Assembly: GCA_946965045.2 (NCBI GenBank)
Contig: OX337242.1
Coordinates: forward strand, 992,001-1,056,000
Direction: 5' to 3'
Length of the DNA: 64,000 nucleotides
Source of the DNA: Epithemia pelagica
Taxonomy: Eukaryota > Bacillariophyta > Bacillariophyceae > Surirellales > Surirellaceae
Part shown: piece by piece, positions 20,143 through 33,000 of the stretch
How positions within the stretch are numbered: the stretch's first letter is position 1
Layout: every line of letters begins with the position of its first letter
Made by a program: the position numbers and the translations under genes
The notes under the pieces: model-generated
The model's database searches: none
What the model was told of the DNA's origin: nothing
The model's input: the letters and a program-made list of their open reading frames with translations, nothing else

Positions 20143-21909
20143 ATGAAGCGGTCATTGCGCTATGTGATTAGCATCCTATCCGTTTTCCTACTGGTTCTTC
20201 TAGCTCTTCCGATGCTATTTTCGAAGACCTCACGACAAGACGACGTCTCTAAGTGGCATTCTGCGCCAAGTACGGCAGCTCCCGAAATTTCCTTGACACC
20301 TGGTGAGATGCCCGGATATACTGGATGGGGCCGTCCCGAATTCACCTTGGCTGGATTCATGGAACTGTTGGGATCATCAAACGGTGAAAGTCAATGGACA
20401 GTGGAGGCGGGAAAGCAGTGGGAACAGTATTTTCAATGTAGTGGTCATCCACTATGTGTTCGTCACAGTCCTACACCGACTCAAGAGAATCACAATTCCT
20501 GGTTCTACGTACGAGCCTATGGACCCTCTGTCATCACGGGACGTGTAGAAGTTGTGGATTCGTATCCACGAGACGTCAAAACGGGGTCAAGTTCCAGCAA
20601 GAATTGGATGTATCGAGTCGTTTTAGAGCCGTTCGATCCAGGCACTTATTTGGTGGAAGTGGTTGTCACCTTTTCCGAACCACCTTCGTTGGACTATTTC
20701 CCACTCGAAAGACACGAGAAAGAAGCAAGGTTACAACAATCCACGAGTCAGATAAAGGCATTCACACAGCGGGAGGTGCACAAACTCTACGAAGGGTACA
20801 TGATCAAGGGGTTTCCACGAATCTTGGAAGTCGTCCCTTACAGGAGCAAAGAAAATTCCAAAAACTCTCTTTCCCAGACCTCAATTTGCGACATTGAACA
20901 TTTGATTGTAACTGGGGTGAATGATGGAATGTCACAAGGGCGGTGGAAAGTAACGGATATGGTACGACAAGCTCATCATACCCAGAAAGCAAGCGAGTTG
21001 AATCAAGTTTCCCACATGGATTATCAATACTCATGGAATAGTATTGGGGTCGCCATGGACTTCGAGTTTCGAGACTGCCGTCTGTTGCCACTGCCTTCAG
21101 AGACGCTCAATCCTTTTCGTGTCTGTAGCCACACGGAGAACAACGGGCTACGGTCACAGCCCGATCTTCACATTATCATGATTGGTGATAGCGTCATGCG
21201 ATGGCAGCACGATCTGCTTGTCAATAACATTATCCGAGGCATTTCAACTATCCAAGTCGACTTCTATGAAATTTACGGGGGCTACTTTCTGACACAGTTG
21301 GTCAATGGGCCAAAACTGCGGCCTATTCTTTCACGGCCATCCTCAGCCAAGAAACGAGTGATTCTTTTCAACACCGGCTTACACGACATTCATCGGTTAT
21401 GTGCACCGGAATATGCTACCGAGCGAAGAACTTACTTTACCAAAGACATGGAAGCTTCTTCTTGTGCATCCTTGTACAAGATGGCCATATTGGATATGGT
21501 GGATGCTATCCAACAGAGTGTTGTACATGATGGAACAAACCGTCAACAAACTATCGCCATTTTCCAAACGACCACTGCAGCATGGCCAAAGTACGGAAAT
21601 TATGGAGTGAGCTGGGATCCTCGCTGTGGACAACCACTGCCTCTCGATTCTGGTTTCGTAAAGGAGTTCAATCGCATTGCCTTGGACGCATTGCGGCCTT
21701 TGCTTGCCCATTCTCATGGACGCTACGAAGGAAACAAGCTTGTCTTTTACGCGGTGGACGCCTACTGGATTTCGTTGGCTCGACCAGATAATCGAGAGAT
21801 TGACAAGGAGTCTCATATTGGAAAGAAACTTTCACATCCAGGACTCGAGGTGTTGCTCAGTATAGTCCGAGTATGGAGCATGCTTGTACTCAGAATTGCT
21901 TGTCCATGA
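20143..21909 (+). CDS. type II membrane protein, PC-esterase/NXPE-like (SGNH fold)
   Basis: Single exon, 588 aa from MKRSLRYVISILSVFLLVLL. This start places a transmembrane anchor at residues 7-27; the frame extends 25 codons upstream. A lumenal region of about 340 residues follows, with several Cys and sugar-enzyme-like Trp/Tyr content. Next is the nucleophile-elbow-like IIMIGDSVMRWQHDLLV. The C-terminus has SHPGLEVLLSIVRVWSMLVL, where the His would pair with a catalytic Asp. GDS plus a late His is the plan of PC-esterase/TBL and NXPE proteins, many of which move acetyl groups onto glycans in the Golgi. The substrate is unknown. The family call is by motif and topology. Confidence 0.6.
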   Translation: MKRSLRYVISILSVFLLVLLALPMLFSKTSRQDDVSKWHSAPSTAAPEISLTPGEMPGYTGWGRPEFTLAGFMELLGSSNGESQWTVEAGKQWEQYFQCSGHPLCVRHSPTPTQENHNSWFYVRAYGPSVITGRVEVVDSYPRDVKTGSSSSKNWMYRVVLEPFDPGTYLVEVVVTFSEPPSLDYFPLERHEKEARLQQSTSQIKAFTQREVHKLYEGYMIKGFPRILEVVPYRSKENSKNSLSQTSICDIEHLIVTGVNDGMSQGRWKVTDMVRQAHHTQKASELNQVSHMDYQYSWNSIGVAMDFEFRDCRLLPLPSETLNPFRVCSHTENNGLRSQPDLHIIMIGDSVMRWQHDLLVNNIIRGISTIQVDFYEIYGGYFLTQLVNGPKLRPILSRPSSAKKRVILFNTGLHDIHRLCAPEYATERRTYFTKDMEASSCASLYKMAILDMVDAIQQSVVHDGTNRQQTIAIFQTTTAAWPKYGNYGVSWDPRCGQPLPLDSGFVKEFNRIALDALRPLLAHSHGRYEGNKLVFYAVDAYWISLARPDNREIDKESHIGKKLSHPGLEVLLSIVRVWSMLVLRIACP

Positions 21910-22079
21910 GGCCAGAGTCTTACGCAGCGACGGCAGTTTGCCGATGAGAGCACTATGGGGGTGACGACGCATGCAATGCAAATTTTGATTATTTAATCAT
22001 GTACCAGTACTCAATAACAAACAACAATCGTAGTGGGAATTGCGTATCCTGAACAACCTGTGAGAGTGAAATAGGTTGA

Positions 22080-22811
22080 TTAGAGTCCCAGAGCTACGGC
22101 AGCGCCCAATCCGGCCGCAATGTGTCCAACAAGAGTAGGTGGGGCTACAGCAAAAGACGACGGGCTTGGATTGTTGTTCTCTTCGTCTGTAATTGCCTGA
22201 ATATCTGCTGATGTGCAACCCAAGACTGTAGTTCCAGTACATGCCGTGCTTCCACAGCTGTTGGTGTCCTCGTTACAGCACGACAAGAAGGCCCCATTGC
22301 AAAAGTTGTAGCAATCACATCCTGGGTCAGGAACTGGAAGGTTGTTGGTCATGATCCCGGGACACAACTCCCTGCTCTGCTTCTGGGGACAATCATAGGC
22401 TTGAGGTGCAGGGGTGGGGACAGGGGCTGCCGTGGGAAGAGGAGTCGTTGTAGCACATGGTTCATTGGTCCCAGTTTCCACACAGGTGCAATCAGAAAAG
22501 CAATAAGCCACACAGTTTTCTCCAATACATCCAGCCAGTCTCAGCTCGTCATTGGGTGATTCAACAGTCCACAAAGTTCCGGCAGCCTGTTCATTGAAAG
22601 CCCCACCGATATCAATGGCATTCTGATTGTATTCCGACCGGTCAAAACCACACCGAGAACCAGTTGTTTGGCATTGGAACGACGACGTCTTCTTAAACTG
22701 AAAGAACTGGAGATTATTCAAAGCCCCAGGACCCAGCGGGTTTGTGTTCGCTGTCGCGACGCTTCCAAGCAAGAAGAAAACCGTCAAAAACAAGGAAGAA
22801 GAGGAAAACAT
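22080..22811 (-). CDS. Cys-rich surface protein with signal peptide and GPI-type tail
   Basis: Single exon, 243 aa. It begins MFSSSSLFLTVFFLLGSVATA, a clear signal peptide. The mature chain has about 20 cysteines in two blocks, separated by a Thr/Pro-rich linker (TTPLPTAAPVPTPAPQ). The C-terminus ends in a hydrophobic stretch (VGHIAAGLGAAVALGL) with small residues before it, which fits a GPI-anchor signal. No enzyme motif is visible. The pattern suits a cell-wall or surface protein of diatoms. I do not recognise a named family. Confidence 0.7.
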   Translation of the reverse strand: MFSSSSLFLTVFFLLGSVATANTNPLGPGALNNLQFFQFKKTSSFQCQTTGSRCGFDRSEYNQNAIDIGGAFNEQAAGTLWTVESPNDELRLAGCIGENCVAYCFSDCTCVETGTNEPCATTTPLPTAAPVPTPAPQAYDCPQKQSRELCPGIMTNNLPVPDPGCDCYNFCNGAFLSCCNEDTNSCGSTACTGTTVLGCTSADIQAITDEENNNPSPSSFAVAPPTLVGHIAAGLGAAVALGL

Positions 22812-24050
22812 GTTGTCTTGTTGTTCGTAGATCGACTTCGATTGTAAAAAGTGCTCAATTTGTGCGGTTGATGTTTAGGAGAAAATTGCTCGGGGCGGAA
22901 TGGTCATACGACATGGGCGTTTTCGATGACCCATGGGAGCACTATGTATACACCCTAGTGTTGATATCCGGAATACAAAGAAATCCAATTATTCAACATT
23001 AGGAAGAGTCTGATGAGGGTGTGATGTCCCGACAAGAAACAAGACACACCGAAGACTACGCAACCAACATCGTGCTTACATTTCTGCGCACGGCGACCGC
23101 TAGAAATCGAAAGGGTGACCACACACATTTTGCATCCTATGGATCATGGCAATCGGGAAATAGGTCACCATATTATTAGGAGTAAGAATTTGTTCCACGT
23201 CTCGTTCGTCCATGTTTCTCGATTGGACTGGAATCGCTAGAGAAGACCCAATGCTTTGCCATGAAGATGGATTGGTAGCACGAACCAGTGCGTGGGGCAA
23301 CCTCCCAATCAATTAAGGCGATACGGTGACCACGAACTTCCAAGACATAGTGTCGGTATCGTGTTCTTTTCTTCATCTCTGGTCAAGTTTCTGTCAACTT
23401 GTTTTGGGCAGCCCAAAGCCCATCAATGGAATAGAACAGTTATGAGAATTGCGAAAACTATATCAATGATCCATTTCGACGTAGGAAACTTGATGATCGA
23501 TCTATTTTGACGTTTGACGAAGGTCACAAGATGCGAATGCCTTCATTCAATGCATTGTCAAACCAAAATTGCTCGTATTTTCTGAGAGATGTTGGGACGC
23601 GGGGCGAGATGCTAAGCTAAGATGGAGGTCAATATTCTCCTAGAGTAGAGGTACTTGGTAGGGTCCTTGTATATTTAGATGCTCGTACTCGTATTCTCTC
23701 CAATACGAGTACCGACGAGTACGAGGTACGAGTACTTGTACGAGTACTCTCACACTCATATTCGTAATTGTAACTGGTTGGTATGAATTCTATGAGGCCC
23801 ATGAGACTTCAATATTCTCCCCCTAAACCCTAAAGACACATCCTCGTGCTCGCGAACTCGTACAGATTTTGCCAACACAACAGATATGACTGGATACAAA
23901 CAACTTGAACAAGCCGTCTGTGGTCTGTGTGTCTATTTTGCGTCGGAAACGAGAAGCCCCATTGTTCGTAACAACAGAATATTTGTTGGCAGGCAGGAGG
24001 CAGGGCCAATCGACAAGGACATACCTATCAAAACCAATTGAGTCGCGGCC
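22812..24050. other. intergenic with possible gene remnant and short repeats
   Basis: A reverse frame at 23100-23312 (ending GHPFDF) and another at 23176-23376 overlap and look like two parts of one decayed gene, but no family is recognised. At about 23690-23760 the motif cgagtac and its reverse complement gtactcg recur several times, able to pair with each other. The rest is featureless. Confidence 0.35.
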
Positions 24051-25430
24051 ATGGTGGAAAAAGACAATGATGTTGGAGTGGCAATGGCCTTGGTGATTGG
24101 GGCGGGTGCTGCAACTGGCCTCGGGGCGGCGGTGGTATTTTTCCCATCCTTGGTTCGATTTGCCAACAACAAAACACTGGCAGCTGCTCTCGGTCTTTCG
24201 GCTGGAGTGATGACCTATGTTTCCTTTGCCGAAATCTTTATTAAATCCCAAGACTCCTTTCAAGATGCCGACTTTAGCGAAGATCAATCCAAACTCTACG
24301 CAACGCTATGCTTTTTTGCCGGTGTCGTTACCATGGTGGTACGTTTCTGTGGTTTTGGAACGAATCGTGTGGAAAATTCCGTTTGTTGTCAGCCCCTACC
24401 ATACAACATGAGGCCTTACTCTCCTTGGGATTTTGCTTTTCGTGTTGTTTCTGTTTCCTTTTTGCGTCTTTTTTGACAGGCTCTGAACCACGTTGTCACA
24501 TGCCTCTTGGGCGTTCACCACCATCATCATCACCATGGCGAAAACAGAAACACGACGGACTCAAAGGAATCCATGCAAGAGGACGACGAATATGCGGATG
24601 ATGAGTCCGAATCGATTCCGCCGTGTATTTGCCATGATGAGCACCCCCGAGAAACCTGGGGCAAGGTTCGACACATGGCCAATTCCATGGCCGACCATCC
24701 AGACCGACCGCACCCCCATGGTCTTCACCAGCATCAAGACGAAAAGAACACGTCTGGAAGTATGACCCATGATGGAGAGAACGAGCCACTCAGCGACGAA
24801 GAAATTGCCAGTCGACAACCGCCTCAACGTGACATTCATACCCAGGAAACGGCAGCTCCATCACCCGAAAGGACGAGGTCTCAAAAGAGTGAGGTGAATA
24901 TTCCACAAGCTGACGAACTTTCCGAGATGGATGATAAACAAATTAACGGATCGGATGAAGACGAGAATCAGAGGAAGTTGATGGCAATGTCCTTGAATAC
25001 CGCTCTTGCGATCGGATTGCACAACTTTCCTGAGGGCTTGGCAACCTTTGTTGCAGCCTTGGAAGACCCGAAAGTGGGAGCTGTTTTGGCCATAGCGATT
25101 GCAATTCACAACATCCCAGAAGGCTTGTGCGTTGCCATGCCTATTTACTACGCGACGGGAAACAAGTGGAAGGCCTTTGGATGGGCCTGCTTGTCGGGAA
25201 TTGCAGAACCGATTGCTGGCCTACTTGGATGGCTCATTTTGTCGCAGTCCTTTTCCGATCAGCTTTACGCCCTCTTATTTGGAATGGTAGCGGGTATGAT
25301 GGTCATCATTAGTGTTCGTGAGTTGCTTCCCACAGCTCATCGATACGATCCAGAGGACTCTGTCGTCACTTATGCTTTCATCACTGGAATGGGTATCATG
25401 GCACTTTCATTGATGCTGTTCTTGTTGTGA
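24051..25430 (+). CDS. ZIP-family divalent metal transporter
   Basis: Predicted exons are 24051-24338 and 24480-25430 (141-bp intron GTACGT...TGACAG), giving 412 aa. Exon 1 has two membrane helices (AMALVIGAGAATGLGAAVVF and AAALGLSAGVMTYVSF). Exon 2 begins with the rest of helix 3, then a long cytosolic loop with seven consecutive His and further His/Asp/Glu clusters. The metal-path helices follow: IGLHNFPEGLATFVAAL and IAIHNIPEGLCVAMPIYYAT, both with the HNxPEG motif that lines the ZIP binuclear site. Four more hydrophobic segments end the protein. It should carry Zn, Fe or Mn into the cytosol from outside or from organelles. The HNFPEG/HNIPEG pair suggests the ZupT/GufA-like branch. Confidence 0.92.
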
Positions 25431-25669
25431 ACAGGAGAAAACAAGGCATCACGGAAATACATGTATGTAGTTGGAAGGCATTGGTCTCGCTGCAACTCGA
25501 TTGTCTCGAGGTCTTTTCTATCCCCTTGAAGTATATTTAGTTGATAATTAATTCCATCACCCAAGCAGCAGTGAACGTGGAAATAAGCAAGCTAATTTCA
25601 AAATATAAAAGCCTTGCTTGTGTCAAATTAAGTGATCTCAGTAGGTAATACGAAATGGAAAAAGGCAGC

Positions 25670-28296
25670 CTATGATCGCAATGGTGGGATACGAAAGGCA
25701 TCGTCGTAGAATGCACCGCCTGGAGGAAGTCCATAGAATTCCGGAAGTCTCCTTCTATTATGTATACCGCAAAACCCAAGATATAAGAGGTATTTACGGT
25801 CATGGCCTGGTACGCCCACTCTTGAAGCAATCAGATCGTATTGCATTGACAAAAGTGCATCTGCTTCCTTCACTTGTTGCGTCACATAATCGCATGATGA
25901 TGAACCTTGAACCGTGTCAAGCCCTTCAGAGATTACAACATGAGACGAAGCATGGGACGATTGCCTACTGTCCGCCATTGGAGCACTGGCATTCCAACTT
26001 TGTTGTGGTAGTTTGAGCATATGCGCCGCCTGCGACACCAAAACAGCGCACATGGGATGAAACTGTACGGAACACCCTCTCGCAGCACATCGGACAACTT
26101 TTGTTCCTGTCCCTGAGCAAATTGAGCACTGTCCAAGCTCTCCTCCACCGCCCACGGAGCTGTTGCACCACGCATGACAAACATCGTGACACCACCCAGT
26201 TCCTTCCCGAAACGACAAGGCTCCACCGATTACAGGACACATTTCGCAACGTCGAGGTGGTTGTGATCCATTTAGCTTTCCTGATCCAGAGGAAGATGGG
26301 TAAGACTTGCAAAAGTTGCACTTCCAGGTATGATCATAGTTTCGGCTGTCTCCTGGGTGACACCCAATATGTACCTGAAGTCCGCATACAGAGCACAAGT
26401 ATAGGTCTTCTTTCTCCACATTTGGACTCCAACAAACGGCACAAGCCATTGATCGGTCCGCCATATCCCTCAAGATTTCCGTGGCCTCTACTGTAAACGT
26501 TCCAGGAGAGCTGCCCTCCCCTGAACCAGAACTAGTTCCCTTATTGGAGATACGTCCGGGAACAGAACAAACAGTACGAATTACACCATCTTCGGTGCGA
26601 ATACAAGCAATACACGGAGGCTTAATCTCCAAAACTTTGGGTGGGCTTTCACGGCTCTCAAGAGTACCGTTTTGTTCAACGCCAACGACAATGCGCGTGG
26701 GTGTCCTTTTTTTCGGAAGAAGAAGCTTCTCCATGGTCCTGGGGACAACTTTTGTTTCGTGTGCTGAATGTAAAGCACTTCCTGACTGATTGTAGTTTGG
26801 TTCACGCTGCATGACCATACTCCTAGACGGTGGCTTGCTGTTCGTCTCCGTCGCATGAAATAGAGCCTTCTCAATGCCTTCATTGCTAAGGTTATGCGAC
26901 AAATCTTCCTGTCTGGTGCCATCGACCAGCATATCGGGGTTCTCAACACAGAGACGCTTGCCATTCAACTTGATACAGACCCTGACGTTCAGTGGTCTCT
27001 TCTGGGCTCCGTTCTCTAGTGTTTGTCCAGTCAACAATGATCGACAAATTGGACGTTGTCCTCCGATTTGTTTTGATGACCATATTATACGGGTGCGCCC
27101 TGATCGAACGCGGCTTGAGTTGACGGCACTACTCCATTCGGGGAGACCAAAACGGAAGTCATAACTTCCAAGCTCCCGCGCAATTTCGTTTGCCTTTGCG
27201 ATCTGGATTCGTTTTCCACGATGAAGATCCTCAGACATGGAAGCTTCAAGAAGCAAAGTACGATTCTGTCCAGAAAGACTCTCTGGGAATATCGTACCAC
27301 GACTACTGCTACCCCCAAATCGGAAGGAGACGTGCTTCACCTCTGTTTCTGACGAAGTTCGACATCGCCTCTGGTGTTCGGACAATGATTCACGGAATGA
27401 AGAGAGCTTGAACTCACCAACACTAGAAGTGAAGGTGGAAGTCTGCTCCTTTTCAATGCCATGAACAACGGATGGCGGTGGAGGTTGTTTCTTCAGATTA
27501 AGGACTCCAGGGTCATTTAATCGGCTCACCGTTATATATTCTTGAACTTCTGGTTCTTCGTCCTTCGAAGTTCGAGGTTTCCCGTTGAACATGCTTCCTT
27601 CACCATTTTGGGTGTGCCCAGCATTGAGAATCCCAGGGAGCTCATCAATATCACGTGCCATATTTTTGACTGCAAGAGTACTTTTGTGACACCACGGGAA
27701 GCACATCGGAAGAATTATTCTCTTGAGCAGGACATCAGCGTCCATCATTATCGTCTCATCATATGTACGACTATCAATATGTAAGATATTATGGATGGAC
27801 TCCTCAATCAGTAACTCCGTTTGCTCATCTGCTTCCTCCTTCTCGTCATCATCAATGTTCCGCTAATGCAAGGCGAGAAAAGCTAGGTAAGAAAATCACT
27901 TGAACCAGGAATCGGATGCCATTGGTGTACGTTCACCGAGATAGAAGTCCAATACACGTGGACAATACTTACCTGCTGTTTCGGTCGATCAACAATTTCA
28001 TCGGATGCGACAGCGGTTGAGAGACGATCCAAATTTTTTTGGCGACCATTTCGAGTTGCTACCGAAGCACCAGCTCGGTTTGTTGTGCTCTCCGTTGGTG
28101 TTGTCGCTGGGCCAGCCATGGAACTTGTTTCATGAGACATTTTAAAAGAGTCGCGGCCTCTTTTGTACGTCGGGGCTCGACTACGAGTTGATCTCCTGCT
28201 CGGTGGAGGACCGTCATCACTTATATGACCTGACCTGCTTTCCTCTAGAGGCCGTGGCCGAGGCACAGGCTTCGCCTGTTTACGCCTTCCACTCAT
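25670..28296 (-). CDS. PHD plus extended-PHD chromatin reader
   Basis: Predicted exons (complement) are 27973-28296 and 25670-27862, with a 110-bp phase-0 intron (GTAAGT...GCATTAG), giving 838 aa. Exon 1 encodes MSGRRKQAK and a basic, disordered N-terminus. The middle is disordered and basic. The C-terminal 230 residues hold a PHD finger (CAVCWSPNVEKEDLYLCSVCG ... HTWKCNFC), then an extended PHD: CEMCPVIGGALSF ... WCHDVCHAWC ... CSICSGTGTKVVRCAARGC ... FHPMC. PHD then ePHD is the PZP arrangement seen in BRPF, JADE and AF10-type proteins, which read histone H3 tails and bind nucleosomes. No bromo, SET or PWWP domain is present. The exact complex cannot be told. Confidence 0.8.
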
Positions 28297-30053
28297 GTCG
28301 GGAAAAGAAGAGAGCCTCCCTCGTTCCACAACGCGATAAATTGAGTTTCAATGAAACGGAATGTATTTCGCTTATGAGTTCCATACAAAGCAAGGAAGTA
28401 CCTTAGATAACATCACGAAGTCCAATCCAATTGCTCTGGCCCAAGTGTCGATAATAGAACGGGATGAAGAATAGGAGAGAGTTGACTGTTGGCTCTGTTA
28501 ATATTTTGATCACTAAAGGAAATGCGGCGTGACTCAAGTATTAGTACTATGTCAATATCCATCTCTCCAAACCGTAGCCCTGCGACGAACAACTCCTTCC
28601 CAGTAGGATCATATGTTCTTGACTACTTTGCGCACATTTTCAATGATGCGGAGGAAAGATGATGCTGCTTCATTATCTTTTCCGCAACATGTTCCTCTAG
28701 AGGCATCTTGAAGGAAGAGAGGAATTTACAATTCGATCTAAAGTCGACAGCGACTCCCACTCTGCCACTCCTAGACTAGTTGTTTTTACAACTTGCCTTC
28801 TCCGAATATCGCCATGAGGAAGAAGTAGAATACGTTTGGGTTATGCAAGTGGCACCGCGCTCCATTGGGGGAATACGCGCAATCGGAACCCCTTCTAGCC
28901 TTTCGAGATGGGATACCGACGGGAGCAGAGACACGTTATCATTTCCATCCGCATTGAAACAACATCCAATTTGCCTGCATAGTTTGGAGTAATACTCATG
29001 GCATCGTAGACGAAGCAACGACAGGGATTTATAAGTCGATACGAGGCTCCGCCGACACCTCCAGTAGGGTATTTGCCTCTTGAGGAGACTGTTCGCCACA
29101 CAGCCAATGAACAACAACGCTGCCAAGGAATCCGCAAATGAGACCATCGCCAGTGAAACTTTCGACAGCATCAGGAACTGTTTCATTGCGAGAGCAACCA
29201 TCCGTACAATAAGGAGGGACCCTGCATGTGCTCGGAGATTCTTCTTGCTAGTCATCATCATTTTGACAACTTTGATGACACTGAAAACCTCACCGACGAA
29301 ACTCTCCGGTCATGGGACTACAATAGTAGTCCTCCGTCATGCAAACTGTTTTCTATCGCAGGCTTGTACCTTGTACTCCTATGACTATGAGAGAGATGAT
29401 CAAAAGGATCGTAGACGCCTCCCATCTCCATCCGCCATGGAAGGGAAAATATAGGGGGATCTGGCAGAAGAAGAGGGGAAAAAAGAAGGAGAAAAAAAGA
29501 AGAAGAAAAGGATAAAAGAAAAAGAAGGAAGAAATTATGGTAAGATTCCCTTCGTCGAGAACGTGCGATTGCCGCTATCAGAATGTGATCTAATTGGCTG
29601 TTGTCTTTGTCAATGTTTCTGCAATGTGTGGTGAGTGCGTGGTGGACCACGAAGCAGGAAGGAGGGGTTTTGGCAGATCCCCACTACCACAGTACGTAAG
29701 AGTCCACGGTAAGTGCCTGAAGCGACTGTCTTTTGCTTAAGGTAAACAGTGTCATACTCACATATGCCCGATTGCTTCTCCAGCGAAGATATTAGCATTC
29801 ACCACAAAAGAGTGCGTAGAAGTGTCGTACCACTGGTACAAGGTAAGCCTAGCTACGGCAGGATTTCGGAAGTGGTTGCTCATTTTCCTCTAGCTCATTA
29901 TTTCTTGGACGATGGTTTTCTCACTGCTGTTGTTGTTCGTATCGTTAATTCTTATTTTGCTATTTCTTGCGTGAACAGCACCATGGTACGTTGTCCCAGC
30001 CAGGTGCACTGATATTCCATTGATTGAATTGGTTGTTCTAACATTTTTCTTTT
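28297..30053. other. intergenic, no intact gene
   Basis: Holds the 5' flank of the PHD gene, a possible broken membrane-protein gene (annotated separately) and a purine-rich tract at about 29461-29535 (mainly A and G for 70 bases). Forward frames at 29080-29454 and 30020-30403 are opposite other sequence or low-complexity, and are not called. Confidence 0.4.
28776..29261 (-). pseudogene. possible broken membrane-protein gene
   Basis: The first 60 codons contain a membrane-type segment (AMVSFADSLAALLFIGCVANS). Downstream, protein-like sequence moves to another reverse frame (about 28895-29050: GGVGGASYRLINPCRCFVYD, SITPNYAGKL), as if one base had been lost or gained near 29060. The end of the first frame (ERLEGVPIARIPPMERG) may also be part of it. 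The PCRCFVYD and YAGK phrases look like real protein, but I cannot name the family. It could be a frameshifted remnant or a multi-exon gene. Confidence 0.25.
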
Positions 30054-33000
30054 TTAAAATGGTGGTCGGTTACTCTGATGGTTCCGGCATGATTTGTCGT
30101 GTGGTGGAATGCCTCTACGGTTTTCCCGATTCCAATATTGGATGTTGCGAATGCAACAGTTCTGTGTTGGCTGCATTTGAGCCGGGGCAACAGGCGGTTG
30201 ATGTGGCTGATGAAGATTCCCAACGGCCGGGCACAAGATTGTCGAGAGAAAAGCTGCTTGTTGCAAGAGCTGCTGTTGTACCTGGTAAATATTGGGCATC
30301 AATGATGGTGCCAACGGTGGTTGTTGTTGTTGTTGTGGTGGTGGCGGTGGTGGTGGAAGACTGGGCTGCTCCCTCATTGTTGGCTGTTGCTGGTTTGTGG
30401 TAACTCGTGTTCTCGTTGTGCTTGTTGCGTTGATTTGGTTCTGTTCGACGGGCCGAGTCACTTGGATTGGTTCTTGTTCTTGAGCACTTGCCTCACACTC
30501 TTGCATCTCGCTGTCTTCTTCTTTTTCCTCCTCCTGTTCTTCTGGTTCTTTATCGTCTTCCATGTCCTGGTCGCTACCATTGTCCGAGTCTTCGCGGTTC
30601 GATATTTCGTCGTCGTTGTCGTCGTCGCCACATTCGAGCATTGTCTCATTGTTTGTTGAGTCCTCTGTTGGTTCATTGCATTCGTTGCAGGGGCAGTGGT
30701 CATTGCTGAGGAATGCCACTGGCCATGTTTGTTGTATCTGTTTTTGTATCGGCAGGTATTCGGAGAAGAATCGTTCTCCATTGTCAGGAGGTAAGTCTTC
30801 GACCCAATCAAATGGTTTGCTCGCTCCACAACGAACTGCCAGTTTGTTGATGAAGGCAAGCTCCTGGTGATTGAAGTGACTAACGACACTTTCCCATGCT
30901 GCAGGCATTTTCGTGTTCCTCTCTTCCATTGAAGCCGAGGCTAAACGGATTTTGAGCCGGATTTGTTTGTTATATCGTGCCGTTCCAGTGAGGTTGATGA
31001 CATCACTGAGATCCTCGTGCATTCCTCCATTTGCAAAGTGTGCAAGATTGTCATGCCATGATTCGAGCTTCGACTCGCCCCGGTAAGAAATCCACTCGCT
31101 GAGCCCATGTTTTGAATTTGGACCTGGCTTGATCTCACGATACATTTCACTTACAGGGAGCGGGTCCGAGAGATATTCTGCCTTTTTCTTGCAGTTCTCA
31201 ATGGCAAGGTGAGTGTCCATTGTAAATAGTGTTTGTTGCGTCCTTGGGTCGACTCGTCCTCTTGCTGCTCCAGATCCCTCTGACGCAGTTACCTTGTATT
31301 TACATTTCCATTCTTCGAGCTTGGTGATGATTGTTTCCTTCCGCCTGATTCTTTTCTGTAAGTGCTTGCCGTATCGTGTCCAAAACTGCTTTGTCTGTCG
31401 CATTTCAACAATCTCTTTGTCAGACAGTTTCTCACCTGTACTTGACATTGTGCCATCTTTCAGAGCCGTCACAAGTTTGTTGAAGTCGCGATCATCATAG
31501 TCGTACAATGCATCCAACAAATCTCTAATTGCGTGTCCGAAGTCGATGTGGTTCTTTCGTATTGTCTTGACGATCCTCTGAATGAAATGGAAGAGTCCTA
31601 ATCTTCCCTTGAGCTTCCTTCCATTCTTGTCACGCAACAATTCCTCCCAGAAGCTTTGCTTATGGGGCCAGGTGTCGGAATACATGATTGAGGGTTTAAA
31701 ATTTGGTCGCTTGGTGAGTTGAATTAATGCATGGGCAAAGTGTTTTGTCTCCGTGCTTCTAACCAGAATAGCCAACGCTACCTCGCCATGTTCATTGCAG
31801 ATATCCCACAGTGCTTCGGCTTGCAGTCTCTTCGGGTAGTTCTTTACCACCTGGTGAGTATGGTCTTGTGCAAAGCATATCTGACACTGTACCGCTTGTA
31901 TTTCGCGTGTGTGTCGCTCCTTATCGCTTGTTTGCCACGGATTCCACGTAGACGTTGAGGCTTCAAGGTATGCCTTCCGAATTGTCTCGCCCAATGGTGG
32001 AAACCGTGTCAGCCATTCGCCATCCTTCTTCGGGTAGTCCTGAGCCTTTTGGTGCGTCAAATCACAGAAAGATAGGTAGCTTGTAAGTCTCTTCCTGTAA
32101 TCTCGGTTGATTGCACTGTATAGCTACCGACTACATAGATCTCCATTCCCATGGGTAATCAGTAGTTCCTCAAAAACAGTTGTAGCAGTGAGGTCTAGAT
32201 GTTGAGCACCTCTAGCCCACTTGGCCTCGACCGGGTACCATTTTTGAAAATGTGAGGGCAGCATATTGATCAGCGCCCCATCATTACCGGCGTGCGTGAC
32301 CTTGCATTCCGGGCAGTAGTAGTTGGTGACCAGGGCGTAGTGGGGAGCACCACCAAGATTAAAAATCGGAAATAAGCTCTTGGTCTTGGAAAGGTTGGTC
32401 CTGTCTCTTTTTAGTGTACAGTCCTTACACTTTGGACACTTAATCCCCAACGCTTGAAATTCTTCCGGAAGGAACAGCCCCCAATCCACAATGTACAATT
32501 TCTGTCCTACTATTGAGTCCCAGAGGGCATTGTTGTTGTCGCGCACGTCCGGCACACAGAACTCCATGTTGCGCATGTACGCCTTAAGTGACGACAGGTC
32601 ACGCTTCTTCTCTAAACAGTTTTCAGCGATCGTCTTGGCCAGCGCGTAAACCATCTTCGGACAGGAAATCGAGGTGTCCGGCGCGACTTCCTTGTACTTG
32701 TCGAGTACCGATCGCATGAATACATAGTCCGCCAACCCAACCGAAGACACGACTTTATTATTGATCAGTGATGTCGTGCGCGCAACACAGTTCTTTCTTC
32801 CTCCCCGTTTTTTTGAAAGCACGATATCCGCCGCCGTTATGGTTGTGGCTTCGTTTGAAGCCTCACATACTGTTTTGTTGTTGAGTTGGAAGAAGAGGTT
32901 GAATTCTTCTTGGCTCATGATGATGGGCTTGAAGGTCACCTCCCTTGTTGCCTCCTTCTTCAGCCTTTCTTCCTCCCTCAATGCTTCCACCAGATGATCA

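Noticed and set aside
32106-32124. A 19-bp intron removing the TAG of the transposase-like gene
   Set aside because: Although it starts GT and ends AG, 19 bp is far below the size of introns seen in this window (59 bp or more).
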